From contig CAZUYC010000100.1 in the NCBI GenBank assembly GCA_964624475.1, positions 59,545 to 123,544 on the forward strand: a stretch of DNA of 64,000 bases, in the 5' to 3' direction. A program made the translations under genes and the position numbers. Source of the DNA: CAZUYC01 sp964624475. Its GTDB lineage: Bacteria > Myxococcota_A > UBA9160 > SMWR01. Below, piece by piece: positions 49,896-58,198 of this stretch. Within the stretch, counting starts at the first letter, position 1. Each line of letters begins with the position of its first letter. Under the pieces are notes generated by a model. It was not told the origin of the DNA. It did no database searches and saw only the letters and a program-made list of their open reading frames with translations.

Positions 49896-50510
49896 GTGAG
49901 GGCCGCGCCCTGCGCGCGCATCGTGGTGGCGACCAGGAACCCCGGGAAGCTGCGCGAGATCCGGGTCTTGCTCGCGCCGTTGCCGGTCCCCCTGGTCGGG
50001 CTCGAAGCGTTCCCGGCGCTGCGCCTGCCGCCCGAGGGCGACGATTACGCCGCGAACGCCGTGGCGAAGGCGCGCGCGGCCGCCGCGGCCACGGGCACTC
50101 CGGCCCTCGCGGACGACTCGGGGCTCGAGGTCGAGGGCCTCGGCGGCGCCCCGGGGCCGCGCTCGGCGCGCTGGGGCGGGCCGGAGCTCGACGACGCGGG
50201 CCGCGTGGCGCGTCTGCTGGCGGAGCTCGAGGGGCGCGGAGGCCCGGCCCGCCGCGCCCGCTTCGTGTGCGCGGCCGCGCTCGCGCTGCCGGACGGCGAG
50301 GTCGCGACGTCGTTCGGCGCCTTGCGCGGGCGCATCGCGGCCTCGCCGCGCGGGCGCTCCGGCTTCGGCTACGACCCGGTCTTCGAGGTCGATGCGCAGG
50401 GCCGCACGCTGGCCGAGCTCCCCCCCGACGAGAAGGACCGCATCTCCCACCGCGCCCAGGCCTTCCGCCCCCTGCGCGTCGCCCTCCTCGCACATCTCGC
50501 TCCGAAGTGA
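49896..50510 (+). CDS. rdgB: RdgB/HAM1-family non-canonical purine NTP pyrophosphatase
   Basis: 204 residues, GTG 49896 with GGAGGCGG 8-14 bases upstream. Hydrolyses dITP, XTP and ITP to keep them out of DNA and RNA. Motifs: ATRNPGKLREIRVLL (N-terminal), PALADDSGLEVEGLGGAPGP, GRSGFGYDPVFEVDAQG and RISHRAQAFRPL, all conserved. Length is normal. Coupled transcription with the amidase is likely from the spacing; a functional link is not evident. Confidence 0.94.
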   Translation: MRAAPCARIVVATRNPGKLREIRVLLAPLPVPLVGLEAFPALRLPPEGDDYAANAVAKARAAAAATGTPALADDSGLEVEGLGGAPGPRSARWGGPELDDAGRVARLLAELEGRGGPARRARFVCAAALALPDGEVATSFGALRGRIAASPRGRSGFGYDPVFEVDAQGRTLAELPPDEKDRISHRAQAFRPLRVALLAHLAPK

Positions 50511-50551
50511 CCGCGCCTGCGCTCTTCGCAAGCCGCGCCTTCTTCGCTCTT

Positions 50552-50598
50552 CGCAAGCGCCCGCAGGGCGCGCGCAGCGAGCCGCAGGCGAGCGGAGT
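50552..50598 (+). repeat. Dispersed GC-rich repeat between convergent genes
   Basis: GCAAGCGCCCGCAGGGCGCG then CGCAGCGAGCCGCAGGCGAG CGGAGT, nearly identical to the unit at 46543. It lies in the 127-base gap between rdgB and the convergent small gene. Confidence 0.88.
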
Positions 50599-50637
50599 AG
50601 ATCGGGAGAAAATCCTCCTCGGGAGAACACCCTCCCC

Positions 50638-50934
50638 TTACGAAGGAACCCGCTCCACCCCTTCGATGCGGTCGTACGGGTCGGGACGATACGGATTTAT
50701 CCCCCGGATCTGGCGCTCGAGCTTGTGCAGCTCCCCGGGCTCGAGCCGGATCCCCTGCGCGGCGAGGAATCGGCGCAGGCGCGGACCGCAGAAGCCCCGC
50801 ACGTCCTGCGCCGTCATCTGCTCGGGATCGATCTCGAGCTCGTGCATGTACACCCACAGCGCGTAGCGCGAGACGTAGTAGCCCACGGCGAGCGAGATCT
50901 CGATCACGAGTCGGTTGAACACCCGACGGCCCAT
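50638..50934 (-). CDS. Small protein of unknown function, possible membrane-associated helix
   Basis: 98 residues, ATG 50934 with a GGGAGG 9-14 bases upstream on its strand. N-terminal helix is moderately hydrophobic (VIEISLAVGYYVSRYALWVY), followed by charged helices (DPEQMTAQDVRGFCGPRLRR, PGELHKLERQIRGINPYRPD). I do not recognise a family. Good translation signals and non-random composition support a real gene. Confidence 0.65.
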   Translation of the reverse strand: MGRRVFNRLVIEISLAVGYYVSRYALWVYMHELEIDPEQMTAQDVRGFCGPRLRRFLAAQGIRLEPGELHKLERQIRGINPYRPDPYDRIEGVERVPS

Positions 50935-51004
50935 CTGGAACCTCCCACCCCGAACCGACGCTCTCGGCGCGTCACGTCTGGGTGGGAGCTCGGCACCCAC
51001 TATG

Positions 51005-51547
51005 TCATCGCGGGAGCCCGCGCTTCGCCAGCCACCGCCACGCGGCGTGGGCCAGGTCCTCGCCGAGGAGCGCGCGGATCACGCCGAGGTGGGTCACCAC
51101 GGCGACGCGCCGGCCGGGGTGGCGGGCCCGGAGCGCGGCGAGGCTCGCGCGGGCGCGCCGGGCGAGCTCGCTGCGCGTCTCTCCATCGCCCGCGCGCGCC
51201 GCAGCGTCGCCGGAGTCGAAGCGCGCGAGCGCCTCGGGATCGCGCGCCGCGATCTCGCGGCGGGTGAGCCCCGTCCAGCTCCCGAGGTCGAGCTCCCGCA
51301 GGCTCCGGCAGGGAAGCGGGTCGACCCCGAGCGCGCGCGCCAGCGGGGCGCCGGTCTCGATCGCCCGCGAGAGATCGCTGGTCACGACGAGCTCGAAGCG
51401 GAGCGGAGCGAGCTCGCCCGCCAGGGCCGCCGCCTGCTCGCGCCCGTGCGGCGAGAGCGGCGGATCGCCGTGGCCCTGCCAGCGCCCGTCGGCGTTCCAC
51501 GCCGACTCCGCGTGGCGGACGAGCGCCAGATCCAGCGCTTCGCTCAG
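51005..51547 (-). CDS. Histidine phosphatase (phosphoglycerate-mutase-like)
   Basis: 180 residues from a CTG at 51547 that overlaps the SDR stop as CTGA. The next in-frame ATG or GTG further upstream lies well inside the SDR gene, and none follows before the catalytic motif, so CTG is the best candidate. Motifs: LALVRHAESAWNADGRWQGH (phosphoacceptor His), DLSRAIETG, RELDLGSWTG (acid) and VAVVTHLGVIRALLG (second His). Substrates of such enzymes range from phosphosugars to alpha-ribazole-5-phosphate; none is suggested here. Translated together with the SDR. Confidence 0.85.
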   Translation of the reverse strand: MSEALDLALVRHAESAWNADGRWQGHGDPPLSPHGREQAAALAGELAPLRFELVVTSDLSRAIETGAPLARALGVDPLPCRSLRELDLGSWTGLTRREIAARDPEALARFDSGDAAARAGDGETRSELARRARASLAALRARHPGRRVAVVTHLGVIRALLGEDLAHAAWRWLAKRGLPR

Positions 51548-52398
51548 GATCCGATCCCGAGCTCGCGCCGGCCGCGCGCCCCGAGCTTCGCGCCGAGCCA
51601 GCGCAGCAGGCCGGGCGCGAAGCGCTTTGCGTAGTAGAGCGCCCAGGCCTCGGGCGCGACCGGCGCGACGATCCGGCCGCGCTCGACCGCCCGGAGCATG
51701 GCCCGGGCCACGCGCTCGGGTCGGTAGCCGCGCCGGCGATAGCGCTCCACCATCCACTCGCGCACCTCGGGCCGGTCGAAGGGGCCGCGCAGGCGCGCGA
51801 CGCGCGTGATCGGGGTGTCGATCAGGCCGGGACAGACGGCCGTGACCCCGATCCCGTGCCGCGCGAGCTCCCCGGCGAGCGACTCGGCCAGGCCGAGCAC
51901 CGCGAACTTCGTGGTGCAGTAGGCGGCGAGCGCCTCGTTCGCGGCGAAGGCGGCGGCCGACGCCACGATCACGACGTGCCCGCCCCGGGCGCGGCGCACC
52001 ATCGGCGGGACGAAGTGGTGGCAGCCGAGCACCACGCCGCGGAGGTTCACGCCGAGGATCCAGTCCCAGTCCTCGAGCGTCGTGTCGAGCACTCCGCCGG
52101 CGATCGCCACGCCGGCATTGTTCACGAGCAGGTCCACTGCCGGCACGCGCTCGTGCACCTCGCGGGCGAAGTCGCGCATCGCCTCGGCCTGCGCGACGTC
52201 GACGCGGCGCGCCAGTACCTCGCTCCCGAGGGCGCGGGCCTCGCGCGCCGTCGCCTCGAGCGGCTCGGCGGCGACGTCGCAGATCGCGAGGTCGGCGCCG
52301 CGCCGGGCGAGCTCGAGCGCCGTCGCCCGGCCGATCCCGCTCGCGGCCCCGGTCACGAGCGCCGTCCGTCCGGCGAGGTTTTGCACGTCGAGCGCCAT
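51544..52398 (-). CDS. Short-chain dehydrogenase/reductase
   Basis: 284 residues, ATG 52398. Classical SDR: nucleotide motif LVTGAASGIGRATALELARR, LVNNAGVAIAGGVL, the catalytic Ser region VIVASAAAFAAN and AAYCTTKFAVLGLAESLAGE with Tyr and Lys. CPGLIDTPIT is in the usual place. An acidic Asp after the second strand (AICDVAAE) suggests NAD(H) use over NADP(H). The C-terminal extension (VARAMLRAVERGRIVAPVAP, YYAKRFAPGLLRW) occurs in lipid- or steroid-type SDRs. Substrate unknown. Confidence 0.9.
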   Translation of the reverse strand: MALDVQNLAGRTALVTGAASGIGRATALELARRGADLAICDVAAEPLEATAREARALGSEVLARRVDVAQAEAMRDFAREVHERVPAVDLLVNNAGVAIAGGVLDTTLEDWDWILGVNLRGVVLGCHHFVPPMVRRARGGHVVIVASAAAFAANEALAAYCTTKFAVLGLAESLAGELARHGIGVTAVCPGLIDTPITRVARLRGPFDRPEVREWMVERYRRRGYRPERVARAMLRAVERGRIVAPVAPEAWALYYAKRFAPGLLRWLGAKLGARGRRELGIGS

Positions 52399-52411
52399 CC
52401 CTAGCCCCTCC

Positions 52412-52900
52412 CTAGCCCCGTCGCCCCGCGGAGGCGGGTGCCCCGATGCCGGCCGCTCGGTGGGCGGCGACGACCAGGCACACGCCGAGCGCGCCGCCGG
52501 CGAGATCGAAGCCCACGTCGGCGATCGAGCCGGTCCGGCTGGCGAGGAAGGACTGCCGGAGCTCGTCCGCGGCGGCGACGGCGAGGACGACGCCGAGGCC
52601 GAGCAGCGCGCTGCGCGGCAGCGTGATCGCGAGCGAGAGCCGGAGCGCGCGGAAGGCGAGCAGGCCCAGGGCGGCGTACTCGGTGACGTGGGCGGCCTTG
52701 CGCACCCAGAGGTGGATCGCGTGCAGCGTCGCGTGGTGGAGGTCCGGGAAGAGCCAGCGCAGCAGCGGCCCGAGGATCCGCGAGGTCGATTGCGCGGAGA
52801 AATCGTCGCCCGAGAAGGCGAGGATCACGCCGACGCAGGCGGCCACCGCCAGCCAGGCGCGCAGCGCGCGCCCCGAGAGCCCTCCCGCCCCGTGGCTCAC
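52412..52900 (-). CDS. VanZ-like membrane protein
   Basis: 162 residues, GTG 52900 overlapping the upstream stop as GTGA. Four membrane helices. The VanZ motif includes FSGDDFSAQST, RKAAHVTEYAALGLLAFRAL and SFLASRTGSIADVGFDLAGG, close to the family consensus (KxxHxxxYxxLxxL; RxxxxxDxxxNxxG). VanZ confers low-level teicoplanin resistance in enterococci, but most homologues have no known role. It lies between the spermidine-synthase-fused membrane protein and the SDR. Confidence 0.87.
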   Translation of the reverse strand: MSHGAGGLSGRALRAWLAVAACVGVILAFSGDDFSAQSTSRILGPLLRWLFPDLHHATLHAIHLWVRKAAHVTEYAALGLLAFRALRLSLAITLPRSALLGLGVVLAVAAADELRQSFLASRTGSIADVGFDLAGGALGVCLVVAAHRAAGIGAPASAGRRG

Positions 52901-55839
52901 GGGGGCCCTGCCTGCGTGCGCTCGCCGCGTCCCATCTCCCCTCCATCGACCGTCCGCGCCCCGGCCTGCGCGCGCGCCTCGGCGCAACGGTGCGCCTGCG
53001 CCGCGTCGGCCTCGCAGCGGCGCCAGAGCCTCTCCAGCGCGGAGCGCGGAAAGGGCGCGGCGTGATGGTAGTGGCGCGCGAAGAGCTCGGCGCTCCGCTG
53101 CGCGCTCTCGACCGGCAGCGGTCCCTCGGCGCCGTCGGCGCGGTGGAAACCCGCGAGCGGCTCGAGCAGATCGAGCGACGTCGTCCGCGAGAGGATCGGA
53201 TTCCCACGGATCCAGCGCAGGATCCGCTCCAGCCGCCCGGAGCTCGGCGCATCGCGGACCCACTCGGCGAGGAGCGCCACGCACTGGCTCGGGCGGTGCG
53301 CGCAGGTCTCGCGCACGACCCGCTCGCGGTCGACGCTGCGCAGGCGGCCGCCGCGCCGCGCCGCGAGCCGCCGCACCAGGGAGCTCTGCGCCCCCACCGC
53401 GGCCGCCGCCGGTCCCGCCGTGGCCGGCAGGACCGCCTCGCTGCCCGCGAAGAAGGCCCGGGCGGCGAGCGCCGAGAGGCGCGGGTGCAGGAGGGTGTGG
53501 ATCTCGGCGTCGAGGGGCGTCGCGTGGAGCACTCCCATCGGGAGCAGCTCGTGGGCGAGGAAGGCGGGGAGCCCCCTCACGCCGCAGCGGCGCAGGCCCG
53601 CGGCGACGTCCGGCTCGCGCACGCGCCGCGCGATCCGCTCGAGGTCGAGCGCCGGGGAGGGATCCGGCATGCCGATGAGCAGCAGGTCGAGGCCGAGCTT
53701 GTACCACACGGCCGCGTGCTCGAAGACCGCGTCGTAGGTGCGCAGGATGGTGGCGACGCTCGCGGCGTCCGCCTCGTAGGTGTGGAACCACTGGGCGTGC
53801 ACCCCACCGGGCGCGAGTCGCGCGCGGGCCGCCTCGAGGAACTCCCGGCTGTAGAGCATCTCCACCCCGGCGACCCACGGGTTGCTGGGCTCGCTCACGA
53901 TCAGGTCGAAGCGCCCGGAGGCGCGCTGGAGCGTGCGGTAGGCATCGCCGGCGACGATCCGCACCTTGGGGCTCTGCGAGGCGCCCCGATTGGCGAAGTC
54001 GAAGCGCGGCGCCGCCCTCGCGATCGCCGGGGAGATCTCCGCGACCTGCACCTCGCGCACGTCGTCGAGCGCCGCCAGCTCCCCGGCCGTGACGCCCGTG
54101 GCATAGCCGATCACGAAGGCCCGTTCCGCGCGCTCCGCGAGCACGGCGGGGATCAGCGCCGCGAGGCAGGTCGTGACGCGGTCGGCCGGAACCGCGCTGT
54201 CCGGCTTGCCGTTGGTCACGACCGCGAGCGCGCCGGGCCTGGGCGCGATCAGCGCGACGCTCGCGATCGGGTCGTCGTCGTAGAAGCGCAGCTCGCCGCG
54301 CGAGAAGCCCGCGAAGAAGGCAGCGGGCCCCGCGCGGCTCCCGGGCAGCGGCTGGCGCACGCGGAAGAGGCCCGACGCGAGGCGCTCGGGCGCCCACGCC
54401 GGGAGCGCCGCGATCGCCGCCAGCGCCGCGACGCCCGCCGCAAGCGCGGCGCGCCGGAGCCAACGCGGAGCTCCTGCGGACGCGCTGGCAAGGACGGCGG
54501 CGGCGGCGAGCGCCGCGAGCGCGATGCGGAAGACGTGGTGGAGGTCGAGCCAGAAGAGCAGCGCGTAGCCCCCGAGGAGCGCGCCGAGCAGCGCCCCGGC
54601 GGTGTTCCAGGCGTAGAGGCGGCCGGCCGCGTCGCCGAGCGCTCCGGCTCCGCGGCGCAGCCGATGGAAGAGGAGGGGGAGGGTCGCTCCCGAGATCGCG
54701 ACCGGGAGCACGAGCACGCCGAGCAGGAAGAGGAAGGCGCCCGCGTGGTAGGGCCCGAAGGCCGCGGGATCGTCCCGGAAGAGGATCCGCAGCCGGTGCG
54801 CCCAGTAGGGCGCCGCATCCAGGCGCAGGTACAGGGCGGTGAGCAGGAGGACGAGCGCCCAGAGGCTCGCCGCCAGCGCCGCCGCCGGAACGCGCGGCAG
54901 CGCCGAGACCGCGAAGCTTCCGAGGGCGATCGCGAGCACGAAGACCGCGACCACCATCGCGAAGGTGAACTGCGAGGAGCCGAAGGCGAGGGCGCCGACC
55001 CGGTTCAGGACCGCCTGCACGCTCATCATCGCGAAGCCGCAGAGCAGCGCGATGGCGCAGAGCCTCGCGACCTCGGATCCCCGCGCAGGTGGCCCCCCGC
55101 CAGGCAAGGCGGCGGAGCCGCCGCGCAGCGAGCCCGAGGCGAGCGGAGGCCTGCCGGCCGGCTCATCGCCGGCCGGCAGCCCGCCAGGAACTGCAACGGG
55201 CGAGCCGGCCCGGTCGAGCGCGGCGTAGGCGGCTCCGGCGGCGAGGTTCAGTCCCCCCGCCACGCGCAGCACCGCCACCAGACCGAGCTCCGGAACCAGC
55301 CAGAAGCCGGCGGCGAGGGAGCCCGCGAAGGCCCCCGCCGTGTTCGTGGCGTAGACGAGCGCGTGCAGCCGCGTCGCGTCCTCGACGCCGCGCGCGAGCG
55401 CCTGCGTCAGGATCGGGATCGTGCCCCCCATGAGCAGCGCGGGAGGGACGATCAGGCAGGCGGAGAGGAGCACGTCGGCGGCGAAGCCGAGGGCGCCCAC
55501 TTCGTGCGGCAGGTGCCCCGAGAGCCAGCGGGCCGCGGCGAAGAGGGCGGGGAAGGCGAACGCCCAGGCGCCGATCGCGGCCTCGATCGCGCCGTAGCGA
55601 AGCAGCAGGCGCGGCGGGTGCCCCGTCGCCGCGGCGCGCTCCACCCAGCGCCGGCTCGCGGCGCCGAACAGGCGATAGCCGGCGGCGAGGCCGCCGAGGA
55701 AGAGCGCGAGCACGGCGGCCGTCGCCTCGCTGTGCGAGCCGAGCAGCGTGGCGAGGACGCGCTGCCAGGCCACCTCCTGGACGAGCCCGGCGAAACCGGT
55801 CGCGACGGCGAGGAGCAGGGCCGCAGCGCGCAATCCCAC
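52897..55839 (-). CDS. Multi-pass membrane protein fused to a spermidine-synthase-like domain
   Basis: 980 residues, GTG 55839. The first half is an MFS-like or fused N-terminal transporter part with about 13-14 membrane helices (GFAGLVQEVAWQRVLATLLG, LLMGGTIPILTQALARGVED, YATNTAGAFAGSLAAGFWLV and a second set after 270). From about residue 530 a Rossmann methyltransferase-like fold (spermidine synthase) follows: VVTNGKPDSAVPADRV, FVIGYATGVTAGELAALDDV, VAEISPAIARAAPRF and DLIVSEPSNPWVAGVEMLYS. A helical C-terminal domain of 200 residues closes the chain. A dispersed repeat at 55103-55149 lies in-frame in the loop between helix groups. Aminopropyl transfer is not assured; related fused proteins have unclear function. 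Confidence 0.82.
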   Translation of the reverse strand: MGLRAAALLLAVATGFAGLVQEVAWQRVLATLLGSHSEATAAVLALFLGGLAAGYRLFGAASRRWVERAAATGHPPRLLLRYGAIEAAIGAWAFAFPALFAAARWLSGHLPHEVGALGFAADVLLSACLIVPPALLMGGTIPILTQALARGVEDATRLHALVYATNTAGAFAGSLAAGFWLVPELGLVAVLRVAGGLNLAAGAAYAALDRAGSPVAVPGGLPAGDEPAGRPPLASGSLRGGSAALPGGGPPARGSEVARLCAIALLCGFAMMSVQAVLNRVGALAFGSSQFTFAMVVAVFVLAIALGSFAVSALPRVPAAALAASLWALVLLLTALYLRLDAAPYWAHRLRILFRDDPAAFGPYHAGAFLFLLGVLVLPVAISGATLPLLFHRLRRGAGALGDAAGRLYAWNTAGALLGALLGGYALLFWLDLHHVFRIALAALAAAAVLASASAGAPRWLRRAALAAGVAALAAIAALPAWAPERLASGLFRVRQPLPGSRAGPAAFFAGFSRGELRFYDDDPIASVALIAPRPGALAVVTNGKPDSAVPADRVTTCLAALIPAVLAERAERAFVIGYATGVTAGELAALDDVREVQVAEISPAIARAAPRFDFANRGASQSPKVRIVAGDAYRTLQRASGRFDLIVSEPSNPWVAGVEMLYSREFLEAARARLAPGGVHAQWFHTYEADAASVATILRTYDAVFEHAAVWYKLGLDLLLIGMPDPSPALDLERIARRVREPDVAAGLRRCGVRGLPAFLAHELLPMGVLHATPLDAEIHTLLHPRLSALAARAFFAGSEAVLPATAGPAAAAVGAQSSLVRRLAARRGGRLRSVDRERVVRETCAHRPSQCVALLAEWVRDAPSSGRLERILRWIRGNPILSRTTSLDLLEPLAGFHRADGAEGPLPVESAQRSAELFARHYHHAAPFPRSALERLWRRCEADAAQAHRCAEARAQAGARTVDGGEMGRGERTQAGPP
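55103..55149 (+). repeat. Dispersed repeat embedded in the spermidine-synthase-fused gene
   Basis: GGCAAGGCGGCGGAGCCGCC then GCGCAGCGAGCCCGAGGCGA GCGGAGGC. On the coding (minus) strand it encodes a Ser/Gly/Ala/Leu-rich piece (ASGSLRGGSAALPG) in a hydrophilic loop, with no stop. Confidence 0.85.
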
Positions 55840-55917
55840 CTCGACCCCTCCTCGCTCCCGCGAGAGGATACCCCCGCCTGAGGACGAGGACTTTCGACCT
55901 GGGTGTCCTGTGCCCTC

Positions 55918-55957
55918 TCCGCTCGGCTGCGCCTCGCTGCGCGCTTCGCTTGCTTGC
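55918..55957 (-). repeat. Dispersed repeat copy in the divergent gap before the Ddl-KamA gene
   Basis: TCCGCTCGGCTGCGCCTCGC then TGCGCGCTTCGCTTGCTTGC, opposite in orientation to the two copies on either side. Lies 49 bases upstream of the ATG at 56006. Confidence 0.75.
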
Positions 55958-56005
55958 CGGCCCTGCGCGGCGGGGCACGCGAGACCGCGGTTATCCTCGG
56001 GCGCG

Positions 56006-58198
56006 ATGGGAGGCCTCCGCGTCGGACTCGTCTACGACCTGCTCGGCACCTACCCGCGCCGCCCCGGCGACCCGCCGGACGTCGATGCGGAGTACGAGCC
56101 GGAGGAGACCGTCCGCGGGCTCGAGGCGGCGCTGCGCCGGCTCGGCCACGAGCCGGTGCGACTCGGGAGCCCCCACGCGCTGCTCGCCGGACTCGGCAAG
56201 GGCGAGCTCCCCGCGCTCGACGCCGCGATGACGATCGCCGAGGGCTTCGGCGGTCGAAACCGCGAGGCGTGGGCGCCGATCCTGCTCGAGATGGCCGGCG
56301 TGCCGTGCCTCGGGAGCGACGCCCTCGCGCTCTCCCTCACGCTCGACAAGGCGCTCGCCTCGCGGACCGTGGCCGCGGCGGGGGTCCCCGTGCCCGAGCA
56401 GCTCGTCCTGGCTTCCGTTGCCGATCTAGAAAACGGCGTGATTCCCGCGGCTTTCCCGCTCATCGTGAAACCGCGCTGGGAGGGGACGGCGAAGGGCATC
56501 GGGCCGGGCTCCCGGGTCGAGGACCGGGCGGCGCTCGCGCGCGAGGTGGCGAGGATCGTGGAGACCTACGCGCAACCCGCGCTCGTCGAGCGCTTCCTCT
56601 CCGGCCCCGAGTACACCGTGACCGTCGTCGGCCATGCGCCGCCCCGCGCACTCGCGGTGCTCCAGCGCGCGCTCGAGGAGCGCACGCGCATCGGCCTCCA
56701 CGCGCTCGAGCGCCACCCGCCGCCGTCGGGCGGCTGGCGCCACTGCCTGCCCGGGCACCTCGATGCGGCGCTCGAGCGCGAGCTCGCGCGGCTCGCGGTC
56801 CGCGCCTACGAGGCGCTCGAGTGCCGCGACTGGGCGCGCGCCGACTTCCGGCTCGACGCCGAGGGGACGCCGCGCTTCCTCGAGATGAACCCCCTCCCGA
56901 CCTTCGCGCCCGACGGCTCCTTCGGCATCCTCGCGGAGCTCGAGGGCCGCCCGCTCGAGGACCTCCTCGCGGATCTGATCGCCGCGGGCCTACGGAGGCT
57001 TGGCCTCGAAGGCCCGACGGCGCCGGTACGCGACGCCGAGCGAAGTGAGCCCCCCCGTAGGCAAGGCCGCGAAGCGGCCGCGCAGCGAGGCGCAGCCGAG
57101 CGGAGTGGACACCGAAGCCACGGACCCAAGCCCTCGTCCTCGGAGTGGGGGGACTGGACCTGGCAGATGCGCCACCGCATCCGCGACGCCGAGTCGCTGG
57201 CCGCCTGGATCGACCCCACCCCGGACGAGCGCGAGGCGATCGCGCTCCTCGCCGACCGCTTCCACTTCGTGATTACCCCCTACTACGCGGCGCTGATGGA
57301 CCCGGCCGATCCCGAGTGCCCGATCCGGCGCCAGGTGGTGCCGCGCCTCGCCGAGCTCCACGACCCGGATGGCGTCGCGGACCCCCTCCACGAGGTGGCG
57401 CACTCGCCGGTGAAGAACGTGATCCGCGTCTACCCGGACCGGATCGCCTTCTGCGTGAACAACGACTGCGCGCTCTATTGCCGCTTCTGCCTGCGCAAGC
57501 GCATGGTGGGCGACCAGGAGTGGGCCATGCGCAAGCGCGAGCTCGCCGCGGCGCTGGCCTGGATCCGCGCCACGCCCGAGATCCGCGACGTGCTGCTGAC
57601 CGGCGGCGACCCGCTCTTCTTCTCGGACGACCGCCTCGAGTGGCTGCTCGCCGAGCTCCGCGCGATCCCGCACGTCGAGATCGTCCGGCTCGGAACGCGG
57701 CTCCCGGTGACGCTCCCCTTCCGGGTGACCGACGCGCTCGTGCGCATGCTCGAGCGCTACCACCCGATCTGGCTCAACACCCACTTCAACCACCCGCGCG
57801 AGCTCACCCCCGAGGCGGCCCGCGCCTGCGACCGCCTCGCGCGCGCGGGCATCCCGCTCGGCAACCAGAGCGTGCTGCTGCGCGGGGTCAACGACGACGT
57901 CGCCACGATGCAGCAGCTCTGCGAAGGGCTGGTGCGCATGCGCGTGCGGCCCTACTACTGCTACCAGGCGCAGCTGCTCGAGGGCACCGCCCACTTCCGG
58001 GTGCCGATCGAGCGCGGCCTCGAGATCTTCCGCGCCCTGCGCGGGCGCACGAGCGGCTTCGCGATCCCCCACTACGTGCTCGACACGCCCTACGGCAAGG
58101 TCCCGATCTCGCATCCCCACTGGCTCGGGCGCGAGGGCGACGACGTGCTGCTCGAGGCCCCGGACGGGCGCGTCTGGCGCGAGCGCAACCCGCTCTGA
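56006..58198 (+). CDS. Fusion of a D-Ala-D-Ala-ligase-like ATP-grasp protein with a KamA-type radical SAM aminomutase
   Basis: 730 residues, ATG 56006. N-terminal Ddl-like ATP-grasp (about 1-335): AMTIAEGFGGRNREAWAPIL, FPLIVKPRWEGTAKGI, RADFRLDAEGTPRFLEMNPL. C-terminal KamA (about 378-730): WGDWTWQMRHRI (family start), the 4Fe-4S motif NNDCALYCRFCLRKR near residue 488 and the PLP Lys in LDTPYGKVPIS near 696. The linker (residues about 345-370, QGREAAAQRGAAERS) is a dispersed-repeat copy. No ATG, GTG or TTG exists between the end of the ligase and the conserved KamA start, so the fusion looks genuine. The residue matching the lysine-binding Asp293 of clostridial LAM appears to be Gln (YQAQLLEGTAHF), so the substrate may not be lysine. 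MurJ overlaps the stop. Confidence 0.85.
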   Translation: MGGLRVGLVYDLLGTYPRRPGDPPDVDAEYEPEETVRGLEAALRRLGHEPVRLGSPHALLAGLGKGELPALDAAMTIAEGFGGRNREAWAPILLEMAGVPCLGSDALALSLTLDKALASRTVAAAGVPVPEQLVLASVADLENGVIPAAFPLIVKPRWEGTAKGIGPGSRVEDRAALAREVARIVETYAQPALVERFLSGPEYTVTVVGHAPPRALAVLQRALEERTRIGLHALERHPPPSGGWRHCLPGHLDAALERELARLAVRAYEALECRDWARADFRLDAEGTPRFLEMNPLPTFAPDGSFGILAELEGRPLEDLLADLIAAGLRRLGLEGPTAPVRDAERSEPPRRQGREAAAQRGAAERSGHRSHGPKPSSSEWGDWTWQMRHRIRDAESLAAWIDPTPDEREAIALLADRFHFVITPYYAALMDPADPECPIRRQVVPRLAELHDPDGVADPLHEVAHSPVKNVIRVYPDRIAFCVNNDCALYCRFCLRKRMVGDQEWAMRKRELAAALAWIRATPEIRDVLLTGGDPLFFSDDRLEWLLAELRAIPHVEIVRLGTRLPVTLPFRVTDALVRMLERYHPIWLNTHFNHPRELTPEAARACDRLARAGIPLGNQSVLLRGVNDDVATMQQLCEGLVRMRVRPYYCYQAQLLEGTAHFRVPIERGLEIFRALRGRTSGFAIPHYVLDTPYGKVPISHPHWLGREGDDVLLEAPDGRVWRERNPL
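57061..57107 (+). repeat. Dispersed repeat forming the linker between ligase and aminomutase domains
   Basis: GCAAGGCCGCGAAGCGGCCG then CGCAGCGAGGCGCAGCCGAG CGGAGTG. It encodes QGREAAAQRGAAERSG, closely similar in reading frame and sequence to the insert in the ABC ATPase (40799). It joins two domains that are separate proteins in other bacteria. Confidence 0.9.

Noticed and set aside
57167..57169. ATG at 57167 as a separate KamA start
   Set aside because: It falls after the conserved WGDWTWQ segment, so starting there would remove part of the KamA core.
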